Source of the DNA: Bifidobacterium vespertilionis
GTDB lineage: Bacteria; Actinomycetota; Actinomycetes; Actinomycetales; Bifidobacteriaceae
Reading direction: 5' to 3'
Length of the DNA: 64,000 bases
NCBI RefSeq assembly: GCF_008698145.1
Contig: NZ_RZNZ01000006.1
Coordinates: forward strand, 1-64,000
The first letter of the stretch is position 1; every line of letters starts with the position of its first letter. Below, piece by piece: positions 8,421 through 16,259 of this stretch. The translations under genes were made by a program, and so were the position numbers. Under the pieces are notes generated by a model that was given only the letters and a program-made list of their open reading frames with translations, was not told the origin of the DNA and searched no databases.

Positions 8421-8563
8421 CGGAAGCTCCTCTCGCTTTCTTTTCGGAAGGTCCCGGGGCCTCTTCATTACGGCCCCGATCAACCCTTTCACTTATTGAC
8501 GCTAGCCGTCTCACATGCCGGTCGCAAGCGCGAGTTGTCAAAAGTTTCCTCTTTTGTGAATCT

Positions 8564-8575
8564 GTTAGCGCTCAC
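8564..8575. promoter_or_regulatory. Candidate LacI-family operator
   Basis: GTTAGCGCTCAC has the AGCGCT centre with GT/AC flanks typical of LacI-family sites. It lies about 145 bp upstream of the 54-residue gene. No sugar gene is adjacent, so it may be spurious. Confidence 0.25.
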
Positions 8576-8699
8576 TGTGACAAATATCACAATTGTGCCA
8601 CATTGTGGGAAAACGGGCTACAAATTGCACTTATATCGTCCTTGATAGTGGAACACTCAAGTTCATGGCGTTATAATACGCGATCTTGCGATTCTGTGT

Positions 8700-8843
8700 G
8701 TGACAAGTTAAGGATCCTTCGGCTACGCCCTGCGGGCTTCGCTCAGGATGACGGGGCGGGCCTTCCGTCATCCTGAGCGAGCGCAGACGCTCCCCGTCAT
8801 CCTGAGCGAAGCGCGTAGCGCGAAGTCGAAGGATCCTTAATTC
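8700..8843. repeat. Family A repeats, two opposed copies
   Basis: TTAAGGATCCTTCGGC...CAGGATGACG at about 8709-8752 and GTCATCCTGAGC...GTCGAAGGATCCTTAA at about 8768-8840, with a partial extra copy. They lie in the argS-to-small-gene gap. Confidence 0.85.
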
Positions 8844-8880
8844 CCCGCACCAATCCACCCGCACGCCAATCCCCACACAC

Positions 8881-8910
8881 AAGAAAAGGGCCCCCAATCG
8901 GGAGCCCTTT
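8881..8910 (-). terminator. Intrinsic terminator after argS
   Basis: On the minus strand, AAAGGGCTCCC, a short loop and GGGGGCCCTTTT are followed by a T-rich run. It lies about 118 bp after the argS stop codon and just beyond the duplicated argS tail. Confidence 0.75.
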
Positions 8911-8920
8911 CAATCCGCCA

Positions 8921-9036
8921 GGATTCGCTACATTTTCTCGGGACGAACGGTCCAGTGGACCGTTCGTAGCCGGCGCGACACCACGGAGCGCCGCGCACAA
9001 ACACAGCAGCGAATCCGAACGGATTCGCTACATCTT
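8921..9036 (-). pseudogene. Duplicated 3' end of argS with palindromic insert
   Basis: The 16-bp word covering the last codons and stop of argS (9021-9036) recurs at 8921-8936 with one mismatch, exactly 100 bp downstream of the gene. In the remnant the frame reads Pro-Glu-Lys-Met-stop; the live gene reads Pro-Thr-Lys-Met-stop. The 84 bp between holds two perfect hairpins (CGAATCC/GGATTCG and CGAACGGTCCACTGGACCG). It looks like an insertion with duplication of the gene end. Confidence 0.65.
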
Positions 9037-10854
9037 GGTCGGCGCGCTCACGCCCAGCAGATCCAAACCGGCGGCGATCACCGTGCGCACAGCGTCGTTG
9101 AGCTTCAGTCGGGCCGCCGCGCGCTCGGGCGACGGGTTCTTGGCGATCTCCAGCGCCTCACGATCGGCGTCGGACTGACGGTTCTCCAGTTCGGTCAGCG
9201 CCATCGGCACCACGCGCTCCACGTTGTACCACTTGTGGTACGCGGCGGCCAGATCCTCCAGATAGCGGGCCACACGGTGCGGCGCGCGCAGATCGCCGGC
9301 CTGCGCCACGGTGGCGGGCCACTGGGCGAGCGCGGCCAGCACCTCGCCGTCCACCGCGGTGTCCAGCAGGCTCGGATCGGCCTTCGAGGCGTCGATGCCG
9401 GCGTCGGCGGCGTTGCGGTCCACATTGCAGGAACGGGCGTGCGCATACTGCACGTAGTACACCGGGTTGTCATTGGTGTGGCTGGCGAGCAGGTTGAGGT
9501 CGATGTCGAGCGGCGAGTTGTAGTCGGAGCGGGCCAGCGAGTAACGCGCGGCGTCCACGCCGACGGCCTCCGTCAGATCGTCGATCGTGACCACGTTGCC
9601 GGCGCGCTTGGACATGCGCACGGCCTTGCCGTCCTTGAGCACGTTGACCAGCTGGCCGATCAGGATCACCATGTTCTCGCCCGGCTTGTCGCCGAACGCC
9701 TCGCACATGGCCATCATGCGGCCGATGTAGCCGTGATGGTCCGCGCCGAGCATGTAGATCGCCACATCGGCGGGGTTCTGCGGGCGGTGGCGCTTGTTCC
9801 AGTAGTACGCGATGTCCGCGGCGAAATACGCGAACTCGCCGTTGGACTTGATGATCACGCGGTCCTTGTCGTCGCCGTGCTTGGTCGACTCGAACCAGGT
9901 GGCGCCGTCCTTCTCGTAGATGTCGCCGCGCTCGCGCAGCTCGGCGATGGCCTTGTCCACCTCGCCGTCCTGGTACAGGCTGTTCTCGTGGAACCACACG
10001 TCGAAGTTCACCTTGAAGTCCTTCATGGACTTCTGGATCTCGGTGAACATCATCGGCACGGCGCGCTTGCGGAACTCCTCGCGCACCTCGGAATCGGACT
10101 CGCCCACCGGCTCGCCGTTCTCGTTGAGGCCCTGATCCTCATGCTGCAGCGCGGTCAGATCCACGCCGTCGGCCTCGGCTTCGGCCTGCACGCGGCGGGC
10201 GATCTCGTCGATGTACGCGCCCTTGTAGCCGTCGAACGGGGTTTCGGTCTGGTAGCCCTTGTCCCCCAGGTTGTTGTCGTGAGCCCAGGCGGCCACGAGC
10301 GACTTGGCGAAGCGGTTGATCTGCTCGCCGTGATCGTTGAAGTAGTACTCGCGCACCACCTTGGCGCCGTTGGCCTCGAGCACGCGGGCCATGGAGTCGC
10401 CCACGGCCGCCCAGCGGGTGCCGCCGATGTGGATCGGTCCGGTGGGGTTGGCGGAGACGAACTCGAGGTTCAGGGTCTGGCCGCCCAGATGATCATTGCG
10501 GCCGAACGCGGCGCCCTGTTCCAGCACGGTGTCCACGATCGCCGCGGCGGAGGCGGAATCGAGCGTGATGTTGATGAAGCCGGGGCCGGCCACCTCCACG
10601 GACTTGATGCCCGGATCGGCGGCGAGCGCGGCGGCGAAGGGTTCGGCCAGATCGCGGGGCTTGAGACAGGCCTTCTTGGCCAGCTGCATGGCGATGTTGG
10701 AGGCCCAGTCGCCGTGCGCGCGATCCTTGGGACGCATCACGGCTAACTTCTCGACGGGCGGGATCAGATCCTCGGTAAGCTGGCCGGCCTTTCCTTCGGC
10801 GACCAGCTCGTGCGCGATCTTGGAAATCAGTTCACTTAAAGCTTCAGGACTCAT
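9028..10854 (-). CDS. argS: Arginyl-tRNA synthetase
   Basis: Class I synthetase of 608 residues that charges tRNA-Arg. The HIGH signature is NPTGPIHIGGTRWAA near residue 135. The KMSKS-equivalent is VRMSKRAGNVVT. An N-terminal Arg-tRNA binding domain (about 1-90) and a C-terminal DALR anticodon-binding domain (about 490-608) are present. The start at 10854 follows GGAAGA. It is the first gene of the argS-lysA-hom-thrB block. Its last four codons are duplicated downstream (8921-8936). Confidence 0.97.
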   Translation of the reverse strand: MSPEALSELISKIAHELVAEGKAGQLTEDLIPPVEKLAVMRPKDRAHGDWASNIAMQLAKKACLKPRDLAEPFAAALAADPGIKSVEVAGPGFINITLDSASAAAIVDTVLEQGAAFGRNDHLGGQTLNLEFVSANPTGPIHIGGTRWAAVGDSMARVLEANGAKVVREYYFNDHGEQINRFAKSLVAAWAHDNNLGDKGYQTETPFDGYKGAYIDEIARRVQAEAEADGVDLTALQHEDQGLNENGEPVGESDSEVREEFRKRAVPMMFTEIQKSMKDFKVNFDVWFHENSLYQDGEVDKAIAELRERGDIYEKDGATWFESTKHGDDKDRVIIKSNGEFAYFAADIAYYWNKRHRPQNPADVAIYMLGADHHGYIGRMMAMCEAFGDKPGENMVILIGQLVNVLKDGKAVRMSKRAGNVVTIDDLTEAVGVDAARYSLARSDYNSPLDIDLNLLASHTNDNPVYYVQYAHARSCNVDRNAADAGIDASKADPSLLDTAVDGEVLAALAQWPATVAQAGDLRAPHRVARYLEDLAAAYHKWYNVERVVPMALTELENRQSDADREALEIAKNPSPERAAARLKLNDAVRTVIAAGLDLLGVSAPTKM

Positions 10855-10969
10855 TCTTCCAAGGATACCGTCGCGTCTGACAGGCCGGGGACAAGGTTGG
10901 GACGCGGACGGAGCGATGCCGGAACGATGTCGAAGCGATGTCGAAGCGTCCCGGCCAAACCCGTCGTTT

Positions 10970-11142
10970 GCGTATACGTGTATACGCTTTTGACGGTTTC
11001 AACCCCTTCTCGGCGCCCTAAGCGTATACACGTATACGCACAAGACAGTTTCGGGCCTTCTTCAACGTCGTTTGCATATACACGTATACGCTTCCGACGA
11101 TTTCGGCCCTCTTTTGCTGTCGTTTGCATATACATGTATATG
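10970..11142. repeat. 52-bp tandem array with self-complementary 18-bp cores (family G)
   Basis: Four 18-bp cores of the form GCGTATACACGTATACGC (variants GCGTATACGTGTATACGC and GCATATACATGTATATGC) start at 10970, 11022, 11074 and 11125, so spacing is 52, 52 and 51 bp. The intervening 34 bp are also related (GACGGTTTCGGCCCTTCTT...CGTCGTTT). It lies between the permease stop and the argS start, both on the minus strand, so it could be part of the argS leader. Confidence 0.85.
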
Positions 11143-11296
11143 CAAACGACGGACGGCAAATCGGCAGACGGGCATCGGCACAGCACCCGCACACGACCGG
11201 CATCGGTCCGCACGCCCGACCGGCACCAGCCGGCACGCACCCAGCCACCGCACCCAGCCGGCACGCACCCATCGCGCGCCGATCAGCCGCCTCGCC

Positions 11297-12769
11297 TCAC
11301 GCGGCCCGATTCCGCCGCCGCTCCAGCGCCCAGTACCCCGCGTAGCAGCACGCCACGAACGGGATCATGCAGTACAGCGTCGATCGCTGCGTCTCATCGA
11401 GCACCACCAGCACCAGCGCGCCCAGGCACATCGCGATCGCCAGCCACGGCAGCATCGGATACCCCGGCGCCCGGTACCCCAGCTCGGAGGCATCATGCCC
11501 CGACGCCTCCCACTCGCGGCGGAACCGGATGTGGCACACGCACACCGAGAACCACACCACCAGCGTCGCCAGTCCGGAGACCGCCACCAGCACCAAGTAC
11601 ACGGTCGACGCGGCCACCACCGAGGACAGCAGCGCCAGAAGCGACCCGCACATGCTGAACAGCACGGCCCACACGGGCACGCCGCGGAAGTTGGTGCGGG
11701 CGAACCGTGCGGGGATCAGGTGCTCCTTGGCGAGCGACCACACCATGCGCGAGCACACGTACAGGCCCGAATTGGCGGCGGACAGCACGGCCGTGAGAAC
11801 CACGAAGTTCATCACGTCGCCGGCGAACGGCATGCCGATCGACTGGAAGACCAGCACGAACGGACTCGTCTCCACGCCGGCCGCATGCCATGGGATCAGC
11901 GCGGACATCACCGCGATGGACCCGATGAAGAAGATCGCCAGTCGCAGCACCGTGGTGTGCACGGCCTTGGGGATCGCTTTGTCCGGATCCTTCGTCTCGC
12001 CGGCGGCCACGCCCACCACCTCGGTGCCGGAGAACGCGAACACCACGGTCAGCAGGGTGGAGAACACCGGCGCGATGCCGTTGGGGAACCAGCCGTCGGC
12101 CGTGAAGTTGGCGAACAGGGGCGCGGAATCGTAGCCGGAAATCGGGATCACGCCAAAGACCGCGAGCAGACCGATCACAATGAACGCGACGATCGCGAAC
12201 ACCTTGATCGACGCGAACCAGAACTCCGCCTCGCCGTACAGCCGCACGGACAGGATGTTGAGCGCGAACACCACCGCGATGAACACGGCCGACCACACCC
12301 ACGCGGGCGAGTCGGGGAACCACCGCTGCATGAGCAGGCCCGCCGCGGTGAATTCGGAGGCGAGCGCCACGGCCCAGTTGAGCCAGTAGAGGATCGCGAT
12401 GGTGAACGCGGTGCCCGGGCCGATGAAGCGCTTCGCATACATGTGGAAGCTTCCGGCGTACGGCATGGCCACGGACAGCTCGCCCAGCGATACCATCACG
12501 CAGTAGACCAGCACCGAGCCGACCGCGTACGCGAGGATCGCGCCGAGCGGGCCGGCCTGGTGGATGGTGTAGCCGGAGCTGACGAACAGGCCCGTGCCGA
12601 TCACCCCGCCAAGGGAGATCATGGTCAGATGGCGGGATTCCATCTTGCGCTCAAGGCCGGTTGGGGCCGTGGGGCCGGTGGCGACCGGACTGGGTGCGGG
12701 CGGGGTGGATGCGCCCGGACTGGATGCGTTCGAATTGGATGGATGGGTTGGGGTGCCGGTGTTCGTCAT
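11297..12769 (-). CDS. Amino-acid permease, MmuP/LysP-like APC family
   Basis: A 490-residue integral membrane protein of the amino acid-polyamine-organocation family with about 12 helices. The first helix motif SLGGVIGTGLFVSSGYTI and the segment FAFSGTEVVGVAAGETKDP are hallmarks. By eye the sequence follows Escherichia coli MmuP (S-methylmethionine permease) closely along its length, more so than LysP, but no homocysteine methyltransferase gene is adjacent, so the substrate stays open. A 40-residue Pro/Ser/Thr-rich tail precedes helix 1. The start at 12769 has only a weak ribosome site, so the true start may be a little downstream. ridA lies 31 bp upstream on the same strand, so the two may share a transcript. 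Confidence 0.88.
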   Translation of the reverse strand: MTNTGTPTHPSNSNASSPGASTPPAPSPVATGPTAPTGLERKMESRHLTMISLGGVIGTGLFVSSGYTIHQAGPLGAILAYAVGSVLVYCVMVSLGELSVAMPYAGSFHMYAKRFIGPGTAFTIAILYWLNWAVALASEFTAAGLLMQRWFPDSPAWVWSAVFIAVVFALNILSVRLYGEAEFWFASIKVFAIVAFIVIGLLAVFGVIPISGYDSAPLFANFTADGWFPNGIAPVFSTLLTVVFAFSGTEVVGVAAGETKDPDKAIPKAVHTTVLRLAIFFIGSIAVMSALIPWHAAGVETSPFVLVFQSIGMPFAGDVMNFVVLTAVLSAANSGLYVCSRMVWSLAKEHLIPARFARTNFRGVPVWAVLFSMCGSLLALLSSVVAASTVYLVLVAVSGLATLVVWFSVCVCHIRFRREWEASGHDASELGYRAPGYPMLPWLAIAMCLGALVLVVLDETQRSTLYCMIPFVACCYAGYWALERRRNRAA

Positions 12770-12800
12770 GCCTGGAATGTTTGCGTCTTTCCCACCGGCC

Positions 12801-13190
12801 TCACTGGGCGGCGATCGCGTCGATCTCCACCAGCGCGCCCTTGGGGATCATGTTGTTGCCGAACGCCACGCGGGCGGGCTTGACGGAGCCGATGAACACC
12901 TCGGCGTACTCGGCGTCCACCTCCTTGAAGTCCTCCACATTGCGCAGGTAGATGGTCGCACGCACCACGTGCTCGATGCCGGTTCCGGCGGCGTCGAGGA
13001 TGCACTTGATGTTCTTCAGGGCCTGGGCGGCCTGCTGCCTCGCGGTCTCGCCCGCCAGCTCGCCGGTGGCCGGGTCGATGCCCAGCTGGCCCGAAACGAA
13101 CACGAAGCCATTGGCCTTCACGGCCTGGCTGTACGCGCCCAGCGCCGCGGGAGCCTGCGAAGTCGCCACTTCTTCCATCTTTTCGCTCAT
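12801..13190 (-). CDS. ridA: RidA family enamine/imine deaminase
   Basis: A 129-residue protein of the YjgF/YER057c/UK114 family, which hydrolyses reactive 2-aminoacrylate-type enamines released by PLP enzymes. Recognised by AALGAYSQAVKANGFVFVSGQL, VVRATIYLRNVEDF and KPARVAFGNNMIPKGALVEIDAIA; the Arg in PAR binds the substrate carboxylate in this family. The start at 13190 has GAGG six bases upstream. It is the first gene of a two-gene unit with the amino-acid permease, which fits a role around amino-acid breakdown. Confidence 0.93.
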   Translation of the reverse strand: MSEKMEEVATSQAPAALGAYSQAVKANGFVFVSGQLGIDPATGELAGETARQQAAQALKNIKCILDAAGTGIEHVVRATIYLRNVEDFKEVDAEYAEVFIGSVKPARVAFGNNMIPKGALVEIDAIAAQ

Positions 13191-13398
13191 TGCATGCCTC
13201 ATTTCCTTGCGGTCGAGCCTCCCGGCCCGGCCGGCCTTGCATATTTGGGCTTTTCTTGGGCGGCGGCGATCGCCACCGTTGCCCCTCACTGTAGCCGTTC
13301 GCGCGAAGCTGGGCGGAGGACGCGCCCGACTGACGGACGGTTCCGCGGACGTTGGCCGGAGTGGTGGCCCGCACACAACTGACGCCTATCTGGCTCCT

Positions 13399-13567
13399 AT
13401 CTGCATAATCAGGGGTTGTTTTCGCCGTCGACGGGCGACTATTCGCATAATCAGGGGCCGCATGTCTTGCACCATCCTGAATTGAATCGACTCAATTCCG
13501 GATTGAATCATATTGCATCGATTCAATCCGGACTTCGGCGGGGCGAATGGTCCCCGATTATGCAGAT
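13399..13567. repeat. Nested inverted repeat, family H
   Basis: Outer arms ATCTGCATAATCAGGGG (13399-13415) and CCCCGATTATGCAGAT (13552-13567). A second left copy, ATTCGCATAATCAGGGG, is at about 13441. The innermost hairpin is perfect over 12 bp (CCGGATTGAATC / GATTCAATCCGG, 13498-13531). It lies in the gap between divergent ridA and the NADP oxidoreductase. No gene is supported in 13191-14321. Confidence 0.8.
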
Positions 13568-13590
13568 GGATGCCCACACAGATAACCGCC

Positions 13591-13668
13591 CGTCCACGGA
13601 ACTCGAATTTCCCGGGCCAAGCATCGGGACCATGCCCTTCCGGAAATAAAATTCGAGTTCCGTGGACG
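13591..13668. repeat. Single long hairpin with 20-bp perfect arms (family L)
   Basis: Left arm 13591-13610 (CGTCCACGGAACTCGAATTT) and its exact complement at 13649-13668, with a smaller imperfect hairpin in the 38-nt loop. Confidence 0.8.
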
Positions 13669-13721
13669 CGGGAAGTAGGACACGAGAAGTAGGACAACTC
13701 TGGAAGCATGCCCCAAGCCCA

Positions 13722-13760
13722 AAAAACACCGAAAGCCCGGCGGTTGGGCCGGGCTTTCGA
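13722..13760 (-). terminator. Intrinsic terminator, owner unclear
   Basis: On the minus strand, CGAAAGCCCGGC, a short loop and GCCGGGCTTTCG are followed by GGTGTTTTTT. No open reading frame of note lies upstream; a CATAAT hexamer at about 13793-13798 could be the -10 box of a very short transcript ending here. Confidence 0.5.
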
Positions 13761-14118
13761 CGGAAGAGAGAGAAGAAGAGAAGGGGTTCAATTATGCGGG
13801 CCATTCGGCCTGTTGACTTCATATAACCGCGTCAACCTAGACGTTTGCCCGGCGGTTTGCTGAAAGAAGTCTGAAAGCGCATGACTTGCTCGGCGACTGA
13901 AGGGCTTGTGAGCCGGTGTGCGCATTAAGGATCCTTCGGCTCCGCTCAGGATGACGGAGGGGGAGCGCCTGCGAACGCGCTCAGGATGGGAGCATCGGAA
14001 GGCCGACTCCCACACAGCGCACGGGACGGCGAAGAGCGGGACTCTGCCGCATACAGGACGGAAGACCTTCCGCTTCACCTTCCGCCCCACTCGGGGTGCC
14101 AGGAAATCCAACCCCAAA

Positions 14119-14139
14119 CATATTTCAGATCGAGATATC
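14119..14139. promoter_or_regulatory. Candidate operator, distal copy
   Basis: ATATTTC-5-GAGATAT, an imperfect palindrome resembling the better copy at 14230-14250. It is about 180 bp upstream of the oxidoreductase gene. Confidence 0.35.
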
Positions 14140-14229
14140 TCAGAACGACACGCCGAGAGTGACTCAATCCATTCATCCGCAAATCGGCGGAATTCCAAGG
14201 ACCCACCACACACACCACACTCATCTCGG

Positions 14230-14250
14230 GATATTTCAACTTGAAATATC
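14230..14250. promoter_or_regulatory. Candidate operator, proximal copy
   Basis: A perfect 21-bp palindrome, GATATTTCAA-C-TTGAAATATC, 70 bp upstream of the oxidoreductase start. Its half-site ATATTTC recurs at 14120. The protein that binds is unknown. Confidence 0.5.
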
Positions 14251-14321
14251 TCGGAAGGAAATGTATCTTGATGGCATCAACGCACAGCGCACGAAGCGCA
14301 ACCACACGAAAGGACAACATC

Positions 14322-14939
14322 ATGACCACCATCACCGTTCTGGGCGCAGGCAACATCGGCTCCGCCGTCGCGGGCATCGCCGCCAAGTCGGGCGAGACCG
14401 TCCAGGTCATCGACCGCGACGCCGCCAAGGCGCAGACCGCCGCGGGCAACGGCACCGGCTCCGTTTGGGGCGCCGCCATCGAGGGCGACATCGTCGTGCT
14501 TGCGCTGCCCTACCCGGCCTACGCCGACGCGATCGCCGCCTATGGCCCGCAGCTCGCCGGCAAGGTCGTCGTCGATCCGTCCAACCCGATCGACTTCTCC
14601 ACCTTCGACTCCGTGGTCCCGGCAGAGTACGGCTCCGCGGCCGCCGAGCTCGCCGCCAAGCTCAAGGACGCCAAGATCGTCAAGGCCTTCAACACGAACT
14701 TCGCCGCCACCCTGGCCTCCGGCGAGATCGACGGCACGCCCACCACCGTGGCCGTCGCCTCCGATGACGAGGACGCCAAGAAGGCCGTTGCCGGCTTCGT
14801 CCAGGCCGCCGGTCTGCGCACCGTGGACGCCGGTCCGCTCAAGCGCGCCGCGAACCTCGAGGGCATGGGCGCGCTGCAGATCTTCCTCGGCATCACCGAG
14901 CAGACCCCGTGGCCCGCTGGCTTCAAGATCGTCAAGTAG
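14322..14939 (+). CDS. NADP-binding oxidoreductase (F420-dependent NADP reductase-like)
   Basis: A 205-residue single-domain Rossmann protein. The N-terminus ITVLGAGNIGSAVAGIAA binds the dinucleotide. The segments VVLALPYPAYADAI, GKVVVDPSNPID and KIVKAFNTNFAATLASGE match the NADPH:F420 oxidoreductase/YrlA-like group, whose members transfer hydride between NADP and a flavin-type or unknown partner. The start at 14322 has AAAGGA seven bases upstream; the preceding in-frame codons are not needed. Two related palindromes (14119-14139, 14230-14250) lie upstream, so specific regulation is likely. Bifidobacteria are not known to make F420, so the partner is uncertain. Confidence 0.82.
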   Translation: MTTITVLGAGNIGSAVAGIAAKSGETVQVIDRDAAKAQTAAGNGTGSVWGAAIEGDIVVLALPYPAYADAIAAYGPQLAGKVVVDPSNPIDFSTFDSVVPAEYGSAAAELAAKLKDAKIVKAFNTNFAATLASGEIDGTPTTVAVASDDEDAKKAVAGFVQAAGLRTVDAGPLKRAANLEGMGALQIFLGITEQTPWPAGFKIVK

Positions 14940-14959
14940 CTTCAGCGATTCCTTTAGCC

Positions 14960-14999
14960 AAATGGGGCTTCATATCAATCGATATGAAGCCCCATTTTT
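14960..14999 (+). terminator. Bidirectional intrinsic terminator
   Basis: Perfect 17-bp stem AAATGGGGCTTCATATC / GATATGAAGCCCCATTT with a 4-nt loop and T tract, placed between two convergent genes (stops at 14939 and 15006). Confidence 0.92.
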
Positions 15000-15005
15000 C
15001 ATTGT

Positions 15006-15584
15006 TCAGCGCACCGAACCGCGCCATTGCCCAGCGGCGATGCGGCGGATGATCTCATCGCGGTACACATCGCCGAGCAGCTCCAGATGCACATGGCGAG
15101 CCGTGCGCACCGGCTCAAGGCCGAGCTTGTCCATCACGCGCGCGGACTTGGCGTTGTCGACGTCATGCCTGCCCCAGATCGCGGACAGATGCAGATCCCC
15201 GAACCCATGACGCAGCATCTCGCGCCCCGCCTCGGGAATCAGGCCGCGCCCCCAATACGGCTCACCGATCCAGTAGCCGATCTCACGCTCATCCGCAGGT
15301 TCGCGCCGACCGGGATCGATCGCGTCGGACAGGGGCGACAGACCGATGCTGCCGATCGGTTCCCCGGTCTCCCTCAGCACGACCGCATACGTCTCGGGCG
15401 CGTTGAGCACGTTGCGGATCACCTGCTGACTGTCCTCCACGCTGGTGTGCACGGCCCACGCGGCCGCCGGCCCCACGTTCGGATTGCTCGCATACCGATA
15501 CAGCGCGCGGGCATCGTCCATGTCACCCACCCGCCACGGGCGCAGCAACAGCCGTTCCGTGGACATGATTGTCGCCTCAGTCAT
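15006..15584 (-). CDS. GNAT N-acetyltransferase, RimJ/RimL type
   Basis: A 192-residue acetyltransferase. Typical features are TERLLLRPWRVGDMDDA at the N-terminus, EREIGYWIGEPYWGRGLIPEA (acetyl-CoA binding motif A) and the C-terminal NAKSARVMDKLGLEPV. This subgroup acetylates protein N-termini or small amines. The start at 15584 has GGAGG seven bases upstream; the longer frame extends through tRNA-Arg and is not real. It is transcribed toward the shared terminator at 14960-14999. Confidence 0.9.
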   Translation of the reverse strand: MTEATIMSTERLLLRPWRVGDMDDARALYRYASNPNVGPAAAWAVHTSVEDSQQVIRNVLNAPETYAVVLRETGEPIGSIGLSPLSDAIDPGRREPADEREIGYWIGEPYWGRGLIPEAGREMLRHGFGDLHLSAIWGRHDVDNAKSARVMDKLGLEPVRTARHVHLELLGDVYRDEIIRRIAAGQWRGSVR

Positions 15585-15649
15585 TCCCATACCTCCATGC
15601 TCCAGCCACGCACTGTACCAGCCATGCACCCGATGGTACCCGATGAACG

Positions 15650-15691
15650 AAAAAGCGGAATCCCATGGGTTGAAAACCCGCGGAATTCCGC
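15650..15691 (-). terminator. Terminator of tRNA-Arg
   Basis: Minus-strand hairpin GCGGAAT...ATTCCGC followed by TTTTT, starting nine bases after the tRNA 3' end. Confidence 0.75.
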
Positions 15692-15699
15692 CATTCTTG

Positions 15700-15772
15700 T
15701 GGGCTCGAAGGGGTTCGAACCCTCGACCTTCTGTTCCGGAGACAGACGCTCTATCCACTGAGCTACGAACCC
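15700..15772 (-). tRNA. tRNA-Arg (anticodon CCG)
   Basis: A 73-nt cloverleaf on the minus strand. Acceptor GGGTTCG pairs with CGAGCCC (one G-U pair), the anticodon arm is TCTGT-CTCCGGA-ACAGA, and the T loop is TTCGAAC. The anticodon CCG reads CGG codons. CCA is not encoded. It is followed by a terminator at 15650-15691. Confidence 0.95.
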
Positions 15773-15904
15773 GGAGCGCATGCGGCTTGCCGCTCGCGCA
15801 ACTTCTCCATCCTACGGCATCTTGCGCGCATCGGCAACTTGGCCCAGCGCAAACCGGGCAAATCCGGTCGCTGGCACCCTTTCTCGTCACCCGAAGTCCG
15901 TTCC

Positions 15905-16168
15905 GTATCACCCTGAGCGGAGGCCGAAGGCTTTTTCCCCGTGTCATCCTGAGCGGAGGCCGTAAGGCCTTCCCCCCGTGTCATCCTGAGCGGAGGCCGT
16001 AAGGCCGGAGTCGAAGGATCCTTAATTCGTGCGTACAGTTAAGGATCCTTCGACTCCGCCGTTCCGGTGTCCGGTTGCGCCGGACCGTCGCCGCCTTGGC
16101 GGCGGCTCCCTTCGCCTACGGACAGCCCACCGGGCTGTCCGCTTAACGGCTCAGTGCTCAGGATGACG
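15905..16168. repeat. Family A repeat cluster with GGCCGTAAGGCC and GGACAGCCCACCGGGCTGTCC hairpins
   Basis: Three head-to-tail left ends (CATCCTGAGCGGAGGCCG...) at about 15909, 15945 and 15980, closing with GTCGAAGGATCCTTAA near 16011-16026. An inverted copy at about 16038-16168 contains expanded hairpins (CCGGTTGCGCCGG, CGCCGCCTTGGCGGCGG and GGACAGCCC / GGGCTGTCC). The gap 15773-16259 holds no gene. Confidence 0.82.
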
Positions 16169-16259
16169 TTGAGGATGACGTTGCGGGCATCCGCCCAAAA
16201 CGCCGTCGAAACGCAGCAAAAAGACCGCGCATCGCCCCCTGCGCCCATAGAATGATGTT

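Noticed and set aside
10970..11142. CRISPR array (regular 18-bp repeats every 52 bp)
   Set aside because: The spacers are themselves related copies, the repeats are perfectly self-complementary and variable, and no cas gene is present.
11297..12769. Firm naming of the permease as S-methylmethionine transporter
   Set aside because: Similarity by eye is strong, but no mmuM partner is present and APC substrates cannot be set from sequence alone.
13788..14213. 141-codon frame on the minus strand
   Set aside because: It crosses a family A repeat and an operator palindrome and has no protein similarity I can see.
15585..15947. N-terminal extension of the GNAT gene
   Set aside because: The extension runs through tRNA-Arg and a family A repeat; the start at 15584 has a proper ribosome site.
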